From: Lysobacterales bacterium 63-13
GTDB lineage: Bacteria > Pseudomonadota > Gammaproteobacteria > Xanthomonadales > Rhodanobacteraceae
Reading direction: 5' to 3'
Assembly (NCBI GenBank): GCA_001899855.1
Contig: MKWR01000032.1
Span: forward strand, 1 to 46,701
Length of the DNA stretch: 46,701 bases
Positions 6,825-16,920 of this stretch are shown in pieces. A model generated the notes under the pieces. The model was not told the DNA's origin. It ran no database searches and saw only the letters and a list, made by a program, of their open reading frames with translations. Made by a program: the position numbers and the translations under genes. How positions within the stretch are numbered: position 1 is the first letter of the stretch; every line of letters begins with the position of its first letter.

Positions 6825-8560
6825 GATGCCAGGCGCTTGATGGTCTCGATCAGCACCTTGTTGTCGGCATCCTTCTTGCGGCCCTGCTCCCAGATCTGGC
6901 GTGCCTCGTCGCGATCGCCACTGACCCAGAGCACTTCACCAAGATGTGCCGCAACCTCGCTGTCGGGCTGCTTGGCGTAGGCCTGCCGCAACAGCTTCAG
7001 CGCTTCCTCCAGGTTGCCGAGCCGGTACTGGGCCCAGCCGTAGCTGTCGATGATGGCGGCCTCGTCGGGCTTGATCTTGATGGCCTTCTCGATCAGCTCG
7101 ACGGCCTCGCTCAAGCGATCCGTGCGATCGGCCAGGGTATAACCGAGCGCGTTCAGGGCATCGGCACTGTCCGGGTCGCTCGCCAGCACCTTGCGCAGGT
7201 CCTCTTCGCCAGCGGCGAGATTCTCCATTTCAATCGACAACATGGCCCGCGCATAGAGCAGGCGCGGTTCATCCGGATCCAGCGAAAGGGCCCGCGAATA
7301 AGTCGCCAGCGCCGCCTCCTTGTTGCCTTTGGCAAGCAGCATTTCGGCTTCGAGCAAGCTCAGGTCGACGCTCTCGCCGGATGCCGGCACGGCGGCAAGA
7401 CGCAGTTCGCCGAGCTTGCCTGCAGCCAGAGTCGGGTCACCGTTCTTGTCGCTCAACACGACCATGCGCATGCCCGCGGCAAACCAGCGCTCGTCGCCTT
7501 CGGGCACTTGCCGGTACCATTCAATCGCCGCCAGGTTCTTCTTCAGCAATTCGGCAAGCTGGCCGAGCAGGTAAATGCGTTTTCCGCCGCGCGGACTCTT
7601 GTCCGCCTCGATTTCCCGATACAGCACGGCCATCTGCGCCTTGTCATCACTGCGTGCCAGATAGGCAGCGCGCGCTCCGTAGACCACATCGGACTGCTTG
7701 CCGATGGCAAGCGTCCGTGCCGCGGCGGCGTTGTCGCCGCTCTCGCCAAGCAGGGCGGCGTAACCGGTACGCAGGCGCAGGCTGTCCGGATCGCGCTTGA
7801 GGGCCTCGGCAAAGCGCTGCCGGGCGAGGGCCTTGTCCTTGCGATCGAGGGCCAGTTGGGCGCTCCAAGCCAGGGCATCACCGGAGTTGAAGCGTTTGAC
7901 GGATTCAACCGAAAGGCGCTCGGCAAGGGCCTTGTCGTCCAGCTTGAAGGCAAGCTGGCTCATGGCGACCCAATCCTGGTCGTTGTCGCCAAGGCGCTGC
8001 GGAGTGGCCAGTCGCGCCAGCAGGCCAGCCGCGACCTGCTTGTCCTTGGCCGCGATCAGGGCCTGCGCAATCGGTCGCCAGCGGTCTGCGCCACCGCGGG
8101 CGGCGAGTTCGGCGAGGGCCGCATGGGCTGCTTCCACATCATTTTCGGCAAGGGCAATCCAGGCCCGGGCCTGCAGGATGCCGACGGCCTGCGGATCGAG
8201 CTGCTGCCAGCGCTGCAGGATCCCGCCGGCAAGCTGCCACTGCGAACTGGCCAGGGCGAGGCGGGTCGCCTGCTCGGCAATCGAGGCATCCGCGCTCAAC
8301 GCCGAGGCCTCGGCATAACCTTTTGCGGCTGTCGCCAGATCTCCGCGCTGCAGGGCATATTCGGCAGCGATCAGCTTCAGTGGCAGGTCGTCGGATTCAG
8401 CAACGGCGTGGACGCTTTGCACGGCGGCGGCCTGGCGTGGGGTCTCGCGCACCGGCGTCGCGCATGCGCTGAGCAGGGCCGCCATCGTGGCCACTGCGAC
8501 GATTGCGCCACGGCGGCCCGCAGGCAACCCGGATCCATGCTTGATGACTTGCTTTGGCAC
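6821..8560 (-). CDS. Tetratricopeptide-repeat lipoprotein
   Basis: A 579-aa predicted lipoprotein made almost wholly of TPR-type helical hairpins. The GTG at 8560 is chosen because it gives a complete lipoprotein signal (Arg-rich start, hydrophobic run, lipobox LLSAC, Cys33) with a GAGGA ribosome-binding site. An in-frame start 81 codons earlier would bury the signal peptide. TPR proteins with this domain pattern upstream of lolB are standard in gammaproteobacteria and are thought to act as envelope scaffolds, but no specific function can be given. The C-terminal TPRs (residues about 455-570, e.g. 'DSYGWAQYRLGNLEEA') are the most regular. It is transcribed divergently from hemA. Confidence 0.85.
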   Translation of the reverse strand: MPKQVIKHGSGLPAGRRGAIVAVATMAALLSACATPVRETPRQAAAVQSVHAVAESDDLPLKLIAAEYALQRGDLATAAKGYAEASALSADASIAEQATRLALASSQWQLAGGILQRWQQLDPQAVGILQARAWIALAENDVEAAHAALAELAARGGADRWRPIAQALIAAKDKQVAAGLLARLATPQRLGDNDQDWVAMSQLAFKLDDKALAERLSVESVKRFNSGDALAWSAQLALDRKDKALARQRFAEALKRDPDSLRLRTGYAALLGESGDNAAAARTLAIGKQSDVVYGARAAYLARSDDKAQMAVLYREIEADKSPRGGKRIYLLGQLAELLKKNLAAIEWYRQVPEGDERWFAAGMRMVVLSDKNGDPTLAAGKLGELRLAAVPASGESVDLSLLEAEMLLAKGNKEAALATYSRALSLDPDEPRLLYARAMLSIEMENLAAGEEDLRKVLASDPDSADALNALGYTLADRTDRLSEAVELIEKAIKIKPDEAAIIDSYGWAQYRLGNLEEALKLLRQAYAKQPDSEVAAHLGEVLWVSGDRDEARQIWEQGRKKDADNKVLIETIKRLAS

Positions 8561-8805
8561 GCGTTTGCATCCTCGCGAATCAAGTAACTGCTTGAACTTG
8601 CACCATGTCGCCCGCACAATCCCGACACCTCCGGGCACTGGTCGGATCCAGCAGATACGGTCGGAAACAGCATGACTCAGACCGCTCGGCAACACATTTT
8701 GTTCAGCGCCGGACCGTTGGCACCGCATCGCAATTCTACGCAGTCGCCTGCGCGCTTGCCTTCGACCCGACGCATTGACCGGCCGCGGACCGGATTGTTG
8801 CACGC

Positions 8806-10101
8806 ATGGCCCTGATCACTCTCGGACTCAATCACGTTTGCGCACCTGTCGCCTTGCGCGAGCGCGCGGCTTTTTCGGCGGACGCCACCGGCGGTGCCCT
8901 GATCGAGCTGATTGCGCAACCGGGCGTGCGTGAAGCGGCCATCCTCTCGACCTGCAACCGCACCGAGCTGTATTGCAATGTCGAAGCCGGCGCCGAGTCC
9001 TCGCCATTCAACTGGTTGCATCGGCATCGGCAACTGCATGGCGCGAACATCGAGGAATTCCTCTACCGGTACCACGATGCCGACGCCGTGCGCCACCTGT
9101 TCCGGGTGGCCACCGGGCTCGAATCGATGATTCTCGGCGAGCCGCAGATTCTCGGCCAGGTCAAGGATGCCTATTCGATCGCACGCAATGCCCGCGCCCT
9201 CGATGCACCGCTTGAGCGCCTGTTCCAGAACACGTTTTCGGTCGCCAAGCGGGTCCGCTCGGATACGCGCATCGGTGCCAGCACGGTATCCGTCGCCTTC
9301 ACCGCGGTGCGTCTCGCCGAAACCGTGTTCACCGACCTTGCCGAGGCCTGCGTCCTGCTCATTGGCGCCGGCGAGACCATTGAACTGGCCGCCCGTCACC
9401 TGACCGAAGCCAAGGTGCGTCGCCTGATCGTCGCCAATCGCACGCTCGACCATGCCCAAGCGCTGGCCAGTCGCTTCGGCGGCTACGCCATCGCCCTCGG
9501 CGATCTCGAAAAACACCTGGCCGAGGCGGACATCGTCATTTCCTCGACCGCCTCCCGCGAGCCGATCCTGACCACGGCCATGGTCAAGCGCGCCATTGCC
9601 GCGCGTCGACGCCGGCCCATGTTCCTTGTCGATATCGCCGTGCCGCGCGACATCGAGGCGGATGTCGCCAAGCTTGCCGATGTCTTCCTCTACACGATCG
9701 ACGACCTGCGCGAAGTCATCGACGAGAACCTGCGCTCGCGCCAGCAGGCCGCGCGTGAAGCCGAGGCCATGATCGAGCTTTCCGTCGAGCATTTCATGGG
9801 CTGGTGGCGATCGCTGGAATTGCGCAATCCGATTGCCGACGTGCGCGGCGTGGCCGAAGCGAATCGCGACGAGATCCTGCTCAAGGCACGCGGCATGCTC
9901 GCCCGCGGCAGAAGCCCCGAGGAAGCCCTGGAATACCTTGCGCACACGCTGACCAACAAGCTGTTGCACGCGCCCAGTGCCAATCTGCGGGCCGCCGCCC
10001 TGCGCGGCGACAGCGAACTCCTGCAGGCCGCCGAACGCCTGTTCGATACCGGCCTGCCGGCGACTTCGTCGAACAGCAGCGACGACAAGCGCGAGGATTG
10101 A
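8806..10101 (+). CDS. hemA: Glutamyl-tRNA reductase
   Basis: This 431-aa enzyme reduces glutamyl-tRNA(Glu) with NADPH to glutamate-1-semialdehyde, the first committed step of C5-pathway heme synthesis. The catalytic Cys50 lies in S-T-C-N-R-T-E-L-Y, at the same position as in E. coli. The Rossmann NADPH-binding region begins near '[16 protein letters not shown]', and a C-terminal dimerisation helix ends the protein. It is divergent from the TPR-lolB-ispE unit across a 245-bp shared promoter region, and is followed by prfA as in many gammaproteobacteria. I could not pick a convincing promoter in that region. Confidence 0.97.
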   Translation: MALITLGLNHVCAPVALRERAAFSADATGGALIELIAQPGVREAAILSTCNRTELYCNVEAGAESSPFNWLHRHRQLHGANIEEFLYRYHDADAVRHLFRVATGLESMILGEPQILGQVKDAYSIARNARALDAPLERLFQNTFSVAKRVRSDTRIGASTVSVAFTAVRLAETVFTDLAEACVLLIGAGETIELAARHLTEAKVRRLIVANRTLDHAQALASRFGGYAIALGDLEKHLAEADIVISSTASREPILTTAMVKRAIAARRRRPMFLVDIAVPRDIEADVAKLADVFLYTIDDLREVIDENLRSRQQAAREAEAMIELSVEHFMGWWRSLELRNPIADVRGVAEANRDEILLKARGMLARGRSPEEALEYLAHTLTNKLLHAPSANLRAAALRGDSELLQAAERLFDTGLPATSSNSSDDKRED

Positions 10102-10110
10102 ATCCCGCGA

Positions 10111-10128
10111 CGCCCCTGCGCAGGGGCG
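10111..10128 (+). terminator. Perfect palindrome between hemA and prfA
   Basis: cgcccctgcgcaggggcg is a perfect 18-bp palindrome starting 9 bp after the hemA stop. There is no T-run after it, so it is more likely a transcript-stabilising or attenuating hairpin than a full intrinsic terminator. Confidence 0.4.
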
Positions 10129-10198
10129 GATTCGGCAAGCGTGCCATCACGTATCATGCGCGCCGCTGCCGCTCGATTGGACGGCCACCAGGACATTC

Positions 10199-11281
10199 AT
10201 GACACCCTCGATCCGGCGCAAGCTCGAACAGCTTGCCGAACGCCACCAGGAGCTCGAACTCGTGCTTGCCAGCGCGGAAGTGGCGGGCGACGCCAAGCGC
10301 CTGCGCGAGCTCTCGCGCGAACATGCCCGGCTCGCCCCCCTGAGCGCGTCGCTGGCCGCCTACGATGCCAACCTCAAGGCGCTGACCGCGGCGCGTGCAC
10401 TGCTCGACGATCCGGAAATGGCCGAGCTGGCCATGGAGGAAATTGCCGCGCTGCAAGCCCGCGAAGCCGAACTCGACGAACAACTCAATCTGCTCTTGTT
10501 GCCCAGCGATCCACGCGACGACGGCAACCTGTTCCTGGAAATCCGCGCCGGCACCGGCGGCGACGAAGCGGCGATCTTTGCCGGCGACCTGCTGCGCATG
10601 TATCTGCGTTACGCCGAACAGCGCCGCTGGCAGGTTGAAATCCTCAGCGAGAGTGATGGCGAACACGGCGGCTACAAGGAAGTCATCGCCCGCATCGAGG
10701 GCAAGGGCGCGTATTCGCGGCTGAAGTTCGAATCCGGCACCCATCGCGTGCAGCGCGTACCGGAAACCGAATCGCAGGGGCGCATCCACACCTCGGCGGC
10801 AACCGTGGCCATCCTCCCCGAACTCAGCGAGATCGATGACGTCGAGATCAACCCCGCCGACCTGAAGACGGATACCTTCCGCGCCTCGGGTGCCGGTGGC
10901 CAGCACGTCAACAAGACCGATTCGGCGATCCGCATCACCCATCTGCCGACCGGCATTGTCGTGGAATGCCAGGATGAGCGTTCGCAACACAAGAACCGCG
11001 CGCGCGCCCTGTCCCTGCTCAAGGCCCGGCTGCTCGACGAGCAACGCAGCAAGCAGAATGCCGAACAGGCCGAATCACGGCGTTTGCAGGTGGGCTCCGG
11101 CGACCGCAGCCAACGCATCCGCACCTACAACTTCCCGCAAGGTCGGATCACCGACCACCGCATCAACCTGACCCTCTACCGCCTGCCCGAGATCATGCAG
11201 GGCGAGCTCGACGAGTTGATCGACACGCTCATCCGCGAAGACCAGACCGACCAGTTGGCCGGCCTGGTTGATCCGCACTAG
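10199..11281 (+). CDS. prfA: Peptide chain release factor 1
   Basis: At 360 aa, identical in length to E. coli RF1, this protein recognises UAA and UAG in the ribosomal A site. The GGQ hydrolysis motif is at 233-235 ([13 protein letters not shown]), exactly the E. coli position. The codon-recognition tripeptide is P188-E-T190, the usual RF1 P-x-T form. The ATG at 10199 is chosen by alignment with the family. prfA is usually followed by prmC, which methylates the GGQ glutamine; here the next gene is a convergent peptidase, so prmC must be elsewhere (the methyltransferase at 38240 is the PrmB type). Confidence 0.97.
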   Translation: MTPSIRRKLEQLAERHQELELVLASAEVAGDAKRLRELSREHARLAPLSASLAAYDANLKALTAARALLDDPEMAELAMEEIAALQAREAELDEQLNLLLLPSDPRDDGNLFLEIRAGTGGDEAAIFAGDLLRMYLRYAEQRRWQVEILSESDGEHGGYKEVIARIEGKGAYSRLKFESGTHRVQRVPETESQGRIHTSAATVAILPELSEIDDVEINPADLKTDTFRASGAGGQHVNKTDSAIRITHLPTGIVVECQDERSQHKNRARALSLLKARLLDEQRSKQNAEQAESRRLQVGSGDRSQRIRTYNFPQGRITDHRINLTLYRLPEIMQGELDELIDTLIREDQTDQLAGLVDPH

Positions 11282-11348
11282 GCGGGATCCGCGGCAGGCC
11301 GAGCACTCGACGGAACCACCCACCTGCCCGCACAGCACCCGCGGTCGA

Positions 11349-13412
11349 TCATTGCGCGTCCTTCGAGGTCCAGCGCTTGAGCCAGGCGTTGACCGTGTCG
11401 TGCCATTGCACGCTGTTGTGCGGCTTGAGCACCCAGTGGTTTTCGTCCTTGAAGACCAGCAGCTCGCTGGGGATGCCGCGACGCTGGGCGGCATTGAACG
11501 CGGCCAGCCCCTGCGAGGTCGGGATGCGGAAATCCTTGTCGCCCTGGATGATCAGCATCGGCACCTTCCAGTCCTTGACGTGATTGAGTGGATTGAACTT
11601 CTCGTAGGCTTCGGGGTTGTCGTAGACGGTGCCGCCGTTTTCCCACTCGGAGAACCACAATTCCTCGGTCTCGTAGCCCATCGCGCGGGTATCGAAGACG
11701 CCGTCATGGGTGATCAGGCACTTCCACGGGTCGTTCCAGTTGCCGGCAATCCAGTTGACCATGTAGCCGCCGTACGACGCGCCGAGCGCGCAGGCGCGAT
11801 TGCCATCGAGGAACGGATATTTCTTCAGCGCCGCCGCCCAGCCGAGCTGCAGGTCTTGCAGCGGCTTGCCGCCCCAATCCTGCGAAATGGCGTCGGTAAA
11901 GGCCTGGCCATAGCCGGTGGAGCCGTGGAAGTTGATGGTGACCACGGCGAAGCCTTGTCCGGCATAGGTCTGCGGATTCCACCGGTAATGGAAATCGTTG
12001 CCCATCGCCCCCTGCGGACCACCGTGGATGATGAAGGCGACCGGGTATTTGCGGTTCGATTTGAAGCCTACCGGCTTGACCACATAGCCCTGCACGCTCG
12101 CACCTTCGGCACCCTTGAAGGTGAAGAACTCGTAATCGCCCATGCGCACATCCTGCAGGCGTGCGGCATTGAAGCGGGTGATCTGCTTGAGGTTGCGACC
12201 GCGCAGATCCGCCGCGTACAGATCGGTCGGACGCTTGAGGTCATTGCGCGCAACCAGCAAGGCGCGGGCACCGACATCGAAACCGGCGACCTGGCCATCG
12301 CCGACCAGCTTGCTCACCTTGCCTCTGGCGACATCCACGGCAAACAGCGGATGCTCGCCGTTGTCATCGCTGGTCGTGAACAGGGTCTTGCCATCGGCGG
12401 ATTCCTTGAGCGCGCCGGCGGAACGATCCCAGCCCGGGGCAATCTCGCGCTTGTCGCCGCTGGCCAGATCGAGCGCCATGATGGCAAAGCGATCCGCCTC
12501 GAAACCAGGACGCTGCATGGCCAGGTAGTACAAGGTCCTGCCATCCCGCGAGGGCAGCGGGTTGGCATCCCAGGCCGGATTGTCGGCGGTCAGGTTGACC
12601 GGTTTGGCGGAGCCATCCGCGGCCACCGAGTAGATGTCGAAATTGGTCGACCACGGCTCGCCGGCATTGACATTGCGCACGTCGAAATACACGGTCGATC
12701 CATCCGGCGAAAACGCATATTCGCCGTCATCGCCAAACGGTTTGGAAGGCACGTCACCGTCAATGCTGCCGCTCAGCAGCCTTGGCTCGCCGAGCTTGCC
12801 ATCCGCATCGAAGCTGGCAATCAGCAATTGCGACCGACGTCCATCCATCCATTGATCCCAATGGCGCACAAAGCCTTGCTGATAGAGCATGCCACTGGCC
12901 TTGTCGTCGGCCGGTTTGTCGAGGCGTTTCTTCGTGCAGGCGATCGGCGCGGCATCGGTCGCGCACTCAAGGAAAAGATCCACCGAGAACGCTACCGACT
13001 GGCCATCCGGCGACAGCTTGTAGCTGCCGATGTCCAGGGCCAGGGTTGCCACGGCCTCGGCTTCGCCACCGTCGGCATCGACCCGCCAGAGCTGGTTCAC
13101 GTCATCCTTGGCGGCGAGGAAATACAGGCTCTTGCCATCCACCGACCAGCGCGGCGTGTTGGCATTCAACGCGGCATCGGTGAGCCGGGTTGGCTTGCCG
13201 CCGCTCATCGGCACGGTCCAGATGCTCGACTTGCCCTTGTTCGCCGCATAGTCGGTCTCGCGCAACTGCATGGCGGCCGCGCGGCCATCCGGCGACAGTT
13301 GCGGATCGCCGACCCGGTCCATCATGACCAGATCCTTGACCTCAAACGCATGCGGCGCGGCAATGAGCGTCGCCGGCAGAATCAGCAAGAAGACTGCAAT
13401 CAACGATTTCAT
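11349..13412 (-). CDS. Exported S9-family prolyl oligopeptidase / acylaminoacyl-peptidase-like enzyme
   Basis: A 687-aa serine peptidase with an N-terminal signal peptide (MKSLIAVFLLILPATLIAA). A WD40-like beta-propeller (about 30-400, repeated 'SPDG' turns) is followed by an alpha/beta-hydrolase domain. The predicted catalytic triad is Ser546 (G-A-S-Y-G-G), Asp627 (QGDKDFRIP) and His659 (DENHWV). It probably degrades short peptides in the periplasm. An ATG two codons upstream (13418) is also possible. It is divergent from the M28 peptidase gene with a 187-bp shared region, which suggests joint control of two peptide-degrading enzymes. Exact specificity (dipeptidyl versus acylaminoacyl) is not visible. 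Confidence 0.9.
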   Translation of the reverse strand: MKSLIAVFLLILPATLIAAPHAFEVKDLVMMDRVGDPQLSPDGRAAAMQLRETDYAANKGKSSIWTVPMSGGKPTRLTDAALNANTPRWSVDGKSLYFLAAKDDVNQLWRVDADGGEAEAVATLALDIGSYKLSPDGQSVAFSVDLFLECATDAAPIACTKKRLDKPADDKASGMLYQQGFVRHWDQWMDGRRSQLLIASFDADGKLGEPRLLSGSIDGDVPSKPFGDDGEYAFSPDGSTVYFDVRNVNAGEPWSTNFDIYSVAADGSAKPVNLTADNPAWDANPLPSRDGRTLYYLAMQRPGFEADRFAIMALDLASGDKREIAPGWDRSAGALKESADGKTLFTTSDDNGEHPLFAVDVARGKVSKLVGDGQVAGFDVGARALLVARNDLKRPTDLYAADLRGRNLKQITRFNAARLQDVRMGDYEFFTFKGAEGASVQGYVVKPVGFKSNRKYPVAFIIHGGPQGAMGNDFHYRWNPQTYAGQGFAVVTINFHGSTGYGQAFTDAISQDWGGKPLQDLQLGWAAALKKYPFLDGNRACALGASYGGYMVNWIAGNWNDPWKCLITHDGVFDTRAMGYETEELWFSEWENGGTVYDNPEAYEKFNPLNHVKDWKVPMLIIQGDKDFRIPTSQGLAAFNAAQRRGIPSELLVFKDENHWVLKPHNSVQWHDTVNAWLKRWTSKDAQ

Positions 13413-13599
13413 TGGCATCAATCCCCGAAGTTGAGCACCCGATGTTAAGGCGACCGGGGACTTCGCGAAAGCATCACGCGTCACGAACCGGCACGCTCGC
13501 AGCCGGCCACGCGCCGTGCCAGGCAGGTCGAAAGTCATGGCTCGGGGAATCCGCCTGCCTGCTACCATCGATAGCTTGCCCGAACGAGGAACCCAGCCG

Positions 13600-15252
13600 A
13601 TGAAAACCCTGCTTGCCAGCGCCATGGCGCTTTCCCTGCCGCTGCTGGCGCATGCTGCCGACACACCCCGTTTCGATGGCAAGCGCCTGTCGGAGCAAGT
13701 GAAAACCCTTTCCTCTGATGCCTTCGAGGGCCGTGGCCCGGCGACCGCAGGCGAGGAGAAAACCATTGCCTACGTGGTTGCCCAGATGCAGGAAGCCGGA
13801 CTGCAGCCGGGCGGTGACCTCAAGGACGGCAAGCGCCAGTGGACCCAGGCCGTGCCGCTGTTGCGCGCCGAGATCAAGGGCACGCCAAAGCTGTCGCTGA
13901 CCGTGGGCGGGAAATCGGAAGCACTGAGCCAGGGCGAACAGGTTGCGATCCGCGCCGCCACCGATGGCTCGACCGCCGTCGATGTGAAGAATGTCCCATT
14001 GGTCTTCGTCGGCTATGGCGTGCATGCGCCGGAACGCAAGTGGAACGATTTCGATGGTGTCGACCTGAAAGGCAAGATCGCGATCGCCTTGATCAACGAT
14101 CCGGATTTCGAAACCGGCGAGGGCGATTTCGGCGGCAAGGCAATGACCTATTACGGACGCTGGACCTACAAGTACGAGGAAGCCGCGCGACAAGGCGCGA
14201 TCGGCCTGCTTGTCGTGCACGAGACCGCACCGGCGTCGTATGGCTGGGCAACCGTGAAGAACTCGAACACCAACACCATGTTCGATGTCGTCCGCGACAA
14301 TCCGCGCAGCGTGCATCCGCAAATCGAAGGCTGGATCCAGCGCGATGCGGCGGCAAGCCTGTTCAAGCAGGCCGGGCTCGATTTCGATGCGCTGAAGGCG
14401 CAAGCGCAAAAGCGCGGCTTCAAGGCCGTGCCGCTCAAGGATGCGACGTTCTCGGCCAGCTATGCGGTCGATGCCAAGGTCATCACCTCGCACAACATCG
14501 TGGCGCGCATCGAGGGCAGCAAGCGTCCGGATGAAACCATCATCTACAGTGCGCACTGGGATCATCTCGGCATTGGCCTGGCCGATGCCGAGGGCGACAC
14601 CATCTACAACGGCGCCGTCGACAATGCCACAGGCACCGCGGCGCTGATCGAGATCGGCCGTGCGTTCGCCAAGGCACCACCGCCGCAACGCTCGGTTGTC
14701 TTCCTCAATGTGACCGCCGAGGAAAAAGGTCTGCTCGGTTCCGAGTATTACTCCTCGAAACCACTCTATCCGCTGGCCAGGACCGTTGCCGTGATCAACA
14801 TGGATGCGCTTGATCCGTTCGGCGAATCGCGCAACTTCACCACCTCCGGCAGCGCACAATCCGAGCTGCTCGACGCCCTTGTCGCCGAAGGCAAGGCAGC
14901 CGGCATGACCTACGTCAGCGATCGCCACCCGGAAGCCGGTTATTTCTTCCGCTCCGATCACTTCCCGTTCGCCAAGCGCGGCGTGCCAGCGCTGTCCTGG
15001 GGCTCGGGCAATGACTGGGTCGACGGCGGCACCGAGGCTGGCGAAGCGGCTGGCAAGGACTACGTGGCGAAGCGCTACCACCAGCCCGCCGACGAATGGG
15101 ATGCCAACTGGACCTTTGCCGGCATGGTCCACGACCTGCCGATCCTCTACCGGCTCGGCAATGACCTGGCCAATTCCACGCGCTGGCCACATTGGGGCGC
15201 CGATTCCGAGTTCCGCGCAATTCGCGAGGCAACGGCGGCACAACGCAAGTAG
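13600..15252 (+). CDS. Exported M28-family zinc metallopeptidase with PA domain
   Basis: A 550-aa aminopeptidase-type enzyme with a 20-residue signal peptide ending in 'AHA-A'. A protease-associated domain (about 130-270) is inserted before the catalytic M28 domain. The zinc ligands and catalytic residues are all visible: His319 (SAHWDH), Asp341 (AVDN), Glu374/375 (TAEEKG), Asp402 (NMDA) and His454 (SDHFPF). The ATG at 13600 follows GAGGA and gives the signal peptide directly. It is divergent from the S9 peptidase gene. A strong hairpin follows the stop. Confidence 0.93.
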   Translation: MKTLLASAMALSLPLLAHAADTPRFDGKRLSEQVKTLSSDAFEGRGPATAGEEKTIAYVVAQMQEAGLQPGGDLKDGKRQWTQAVPLLRAEIKGTPKLSLTVGGKSEALSQGEQVAIRAATDGSTAVDVKNVPLVFVGYGVHAPERKWNDFDGVDLKGKIAIALINDPDFETGEGDFGGKAMTYYGRWTYKYEEAARQGAIGLLVVHETAPASYGWATVKNSNTNTMFDVVRDNPRSVHPQIEGWIQRDAAASLFKQAGLDFDALKAQAQKRGFKAVPLKDATFSASYAVDAKVITSHNIVARIEGSKRPDETIIYSAHWDHLGIGLADAEGDTIYNGAVDNATGTAALIEIGRAFAKAPPPQRSVVFLNVTAEEKGLLGSEYYSSKPLYPLARTVAVINMDALDPFGESRNFTTSGSAQSELLDALVAEGKAAGMTYVSDRHPEAGYFFRSDHFPFAKRGVPALSWGSGNDWVDGGTEAGEAAGKDYVAKRYHQPADEWDANWTFAGMVHDLPILYRLGNDLANSTRWPHWGADSEFRAIREATAAQRK

Positions 15253-15268
15253 TCATTGATGTTTCCGG

Positions 15269-15300
15269 CTTCGACCGCGAGGCATGCCACGCGGTCGAAG
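15269..15300 (+). terminator. Hairpin after the M28 peptidase gene
   Basis: An 11-bp perfect stem (cttcgaccgcg / cgcggtcgaag) encloses a 10-nt loop and starts 16 bp after the stop codon. A poly-T tail is absent, so it may be a Rho-assisted or stabilising hairpin. Confidence 0.5.
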
Positions 15301-15433
15301 TTGCTGGCGCAGGCACGGCGACTGCGCTGTCCCGTCAACAACGGCCGATGCGCGCGGCCATGGCCTGCGCGGCCTTGATTGTCGGCGCCGCTGTCCCGAA
15401 CTCCGAGCCATTGATTGCAGAAGAGGATTTCGC

Positions 15434-16306
15434 GTGCCCGAACTTTCCCCTACCGCCAGCGCGGTCGTCGACATCACCCCGGCAAACTTTGAAACCGGAC
15501 TGCTGCAGCCCTCGCTGACGCAGCCGGTGCTGGTGCTTTTCTGGACGCCGCGCAGCGAGACAAGCATCAGCCTCGGCAGCATTCTCGAAACCATCACGGC
15601 TGATTACCGCGGTGCCCTGACCCTGGCGCGGGTCGATGTCGACGCGCAGGCGCAGGTTGCCGCCATGTTTGGTGTGCGCAGCATTCCGACGGTGATCCTG
15701 ATGCGTGAGGGCCAACCGGCCGACGGCTTTGCCGGTGCCCTGCCCGAGGCCGAGATCCGCGAAATGCTTGGCCGTCATGTGGCGCCGCCGAGCATCGAGG
15801 AAGTGGCCGACGACGAAGCAGCGAAGCTGGCCGAAACGCCCGAGCAAGCCATTGCACGCCTGCAACAGGAGATCGCGGCCACGCCGGAGCGGGCCGAACT
15901 GAAACTCGATCTTGCCGTTGCCTTCATGCAGGCCGGCAATGCGAAGGCCGCCGCAGCGGAGCTGGATGCCTTGCCGGCGAACCTGGAAACCGACGATCGC
16001 GCCAAGCGCGTGCGTGGTCAGCTCGAGTTCGCCGCCGCTCTGCGCGACGCCCCGCCCATGGCCGAACTGCAAGCGCGCCTTGCCAGGGATGCCAACGATC
16101 ATGCCGCACGCGACCTGCTAGGCCTGCGCCTGCTTGTCGATGGCCAGACCGAGGCAGCACTCGAACAATTCCTCGACATCCTCAAGGCGGATCGAAACTG
16201 GAATGAAGGCCTCGCCCGCAAGCGCCTGATCGCCGCCTTCCTCGGCATCGATGACGCGGATCTCGTCGCCACCTGGCGGCGTCGCATGTCCTCGTTGTTG
16301 TTCTGA
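15434..16306 (+). CDS. cnoX: Thioredoxin-fold/TPR co-chaperone (CnoX/YbbN family)
   Basis: A 290-aa protein with an N-terminal thioredoxin fold (about 1-110, ending with the cis-Pro segment 'GVRSIPTVILMREG') and a C-terminal TPR-like helical domain of the YbbN type (about 125-290). In E. coli, CnoX protects proteins from oxidative aggregation and hands clients to GroEL and DnaK. The usual W-C-x-x-C site is replaced by 'FWTPRSETS', so no redox cysteine is present there. The GTG start is chosen because AGAGGA lies just upstream and it gives the family N-terminus. It is followed by a DUF4442 gene after only 12 bp. Confidence 0.9.
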   Translation: MPELSPTASAVVDITPANFETGLLQPSLTQPVLVLFWTPRSETSISLGSILETITADYRGALTLARVDVDAQAQVAAMFGVRSIPTVILMREGQPADGFAGALPEAEIREMLGRHVAPPSIEEVADDEAAKLAETPEQAIARLQQEIAATPERAELKLDLAVAFMQAGNAKAAAAELDALPANLETDDRAKRVRGQLEFAAALRDAPPMAELQARLARDANDHAARDLLGLRLLVDGQTEAALEQFLDILKADRNWNEGLARKRLIAAFLGIDDADLVATWRRRMSSLLF

Positions 16307-16318
16307 TCGGACGCCTCG

Positions 16319-16786
16319 ATGAGCAAGGCGCGGCGACTGCGCAGGCTGCTGAACATCTGGCCGCCATTCCTGTTCAGTGGCATCCGCGTGCTCGAAATCG
16401 GCGAGGACTGGCGTCATGCGCGCGTCGTCCTGCGCCGACGCTGGTACAACACCAATTACGTCGGCACGCATTTTGGCGGCAGCCTGTTCGCGATGACCGA
16501 TCCGTACTGGATGATCCTGGTCATGGAATGCCTCGGCCGCGAGTACATCGTCTGGGACAAGGCAGCCGAGATTGAATTCGTCGCCCCCGGCAAGGAGGAC
16601 GTGTTTGCCGAGTTCCACGTCGAGGACACGCTGCTGGATGAAATCCGCGCAGCCACCGCAAGCGGCGACAAATACCTGCGCTGGCTGCCCATCGAAGTGA
16701 AGACCGCATCCGGCGAGCTGATTGCCCGCATCAGCAAGCAGATCTACGTGCGGCGCAAACCTGAAAAACCGGCAAGCCCGGCCTGA
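16319..16786 (+). CDS. DUF4442 hotdog-fold protein (putative thioesterase)
   Basis: A 155-aa protein of the DUF4442 family, hotdog-fold proteins related to PaaI-type thioesterases. The motif region 'NYVGTHFGGSLFAMTDPYWMI' (about residues 46-66) takes the place of the thioesterase active-site helix, including the H-F-G-G turn and a following Asp. There is no signal peptide. It starts 12 bp after cnoX and is probably in the same operon. The biochemical role of DUF4442 is not established, so a specific substrate should not be assigned. Confidence 0.85.
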   Translation: MSKARRLRRLLNIWPPFLFSGIRVLEIGEDWRHARVVLRRRWYNTNYVGTHFGGSLFAMTDPYWMILVMECLGREYIVWDKAAEIEFVAPGKEDVFAEFHVEDTLLDEIRAATASGDKYLRWLPIEVKTASGELIARISKQIYVRRKPEKPASPA

Positions 16787-16920
16787 GCCATACCGGTGCC
16801 AGAATGCCGGCAGCGGATCCAGGCGCGTCGCCAGGCGGCTTCACTGATCCGGATCAAGACAAAGCGGCCAGGCTTGTCGAACAATCAAGGACCCGCTCCA
16901 TCAAGATCAGCAGAAACGGC

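Noticed and set aside
8561-8803. An 81-residue N-terminal extension of the TPR protein
   Set aside because: It would place the lipoprotein signal peptide internally and run into the hemA promoter region; the GTG at 8560 fits a signal peptide and has a ribosome-binding site.
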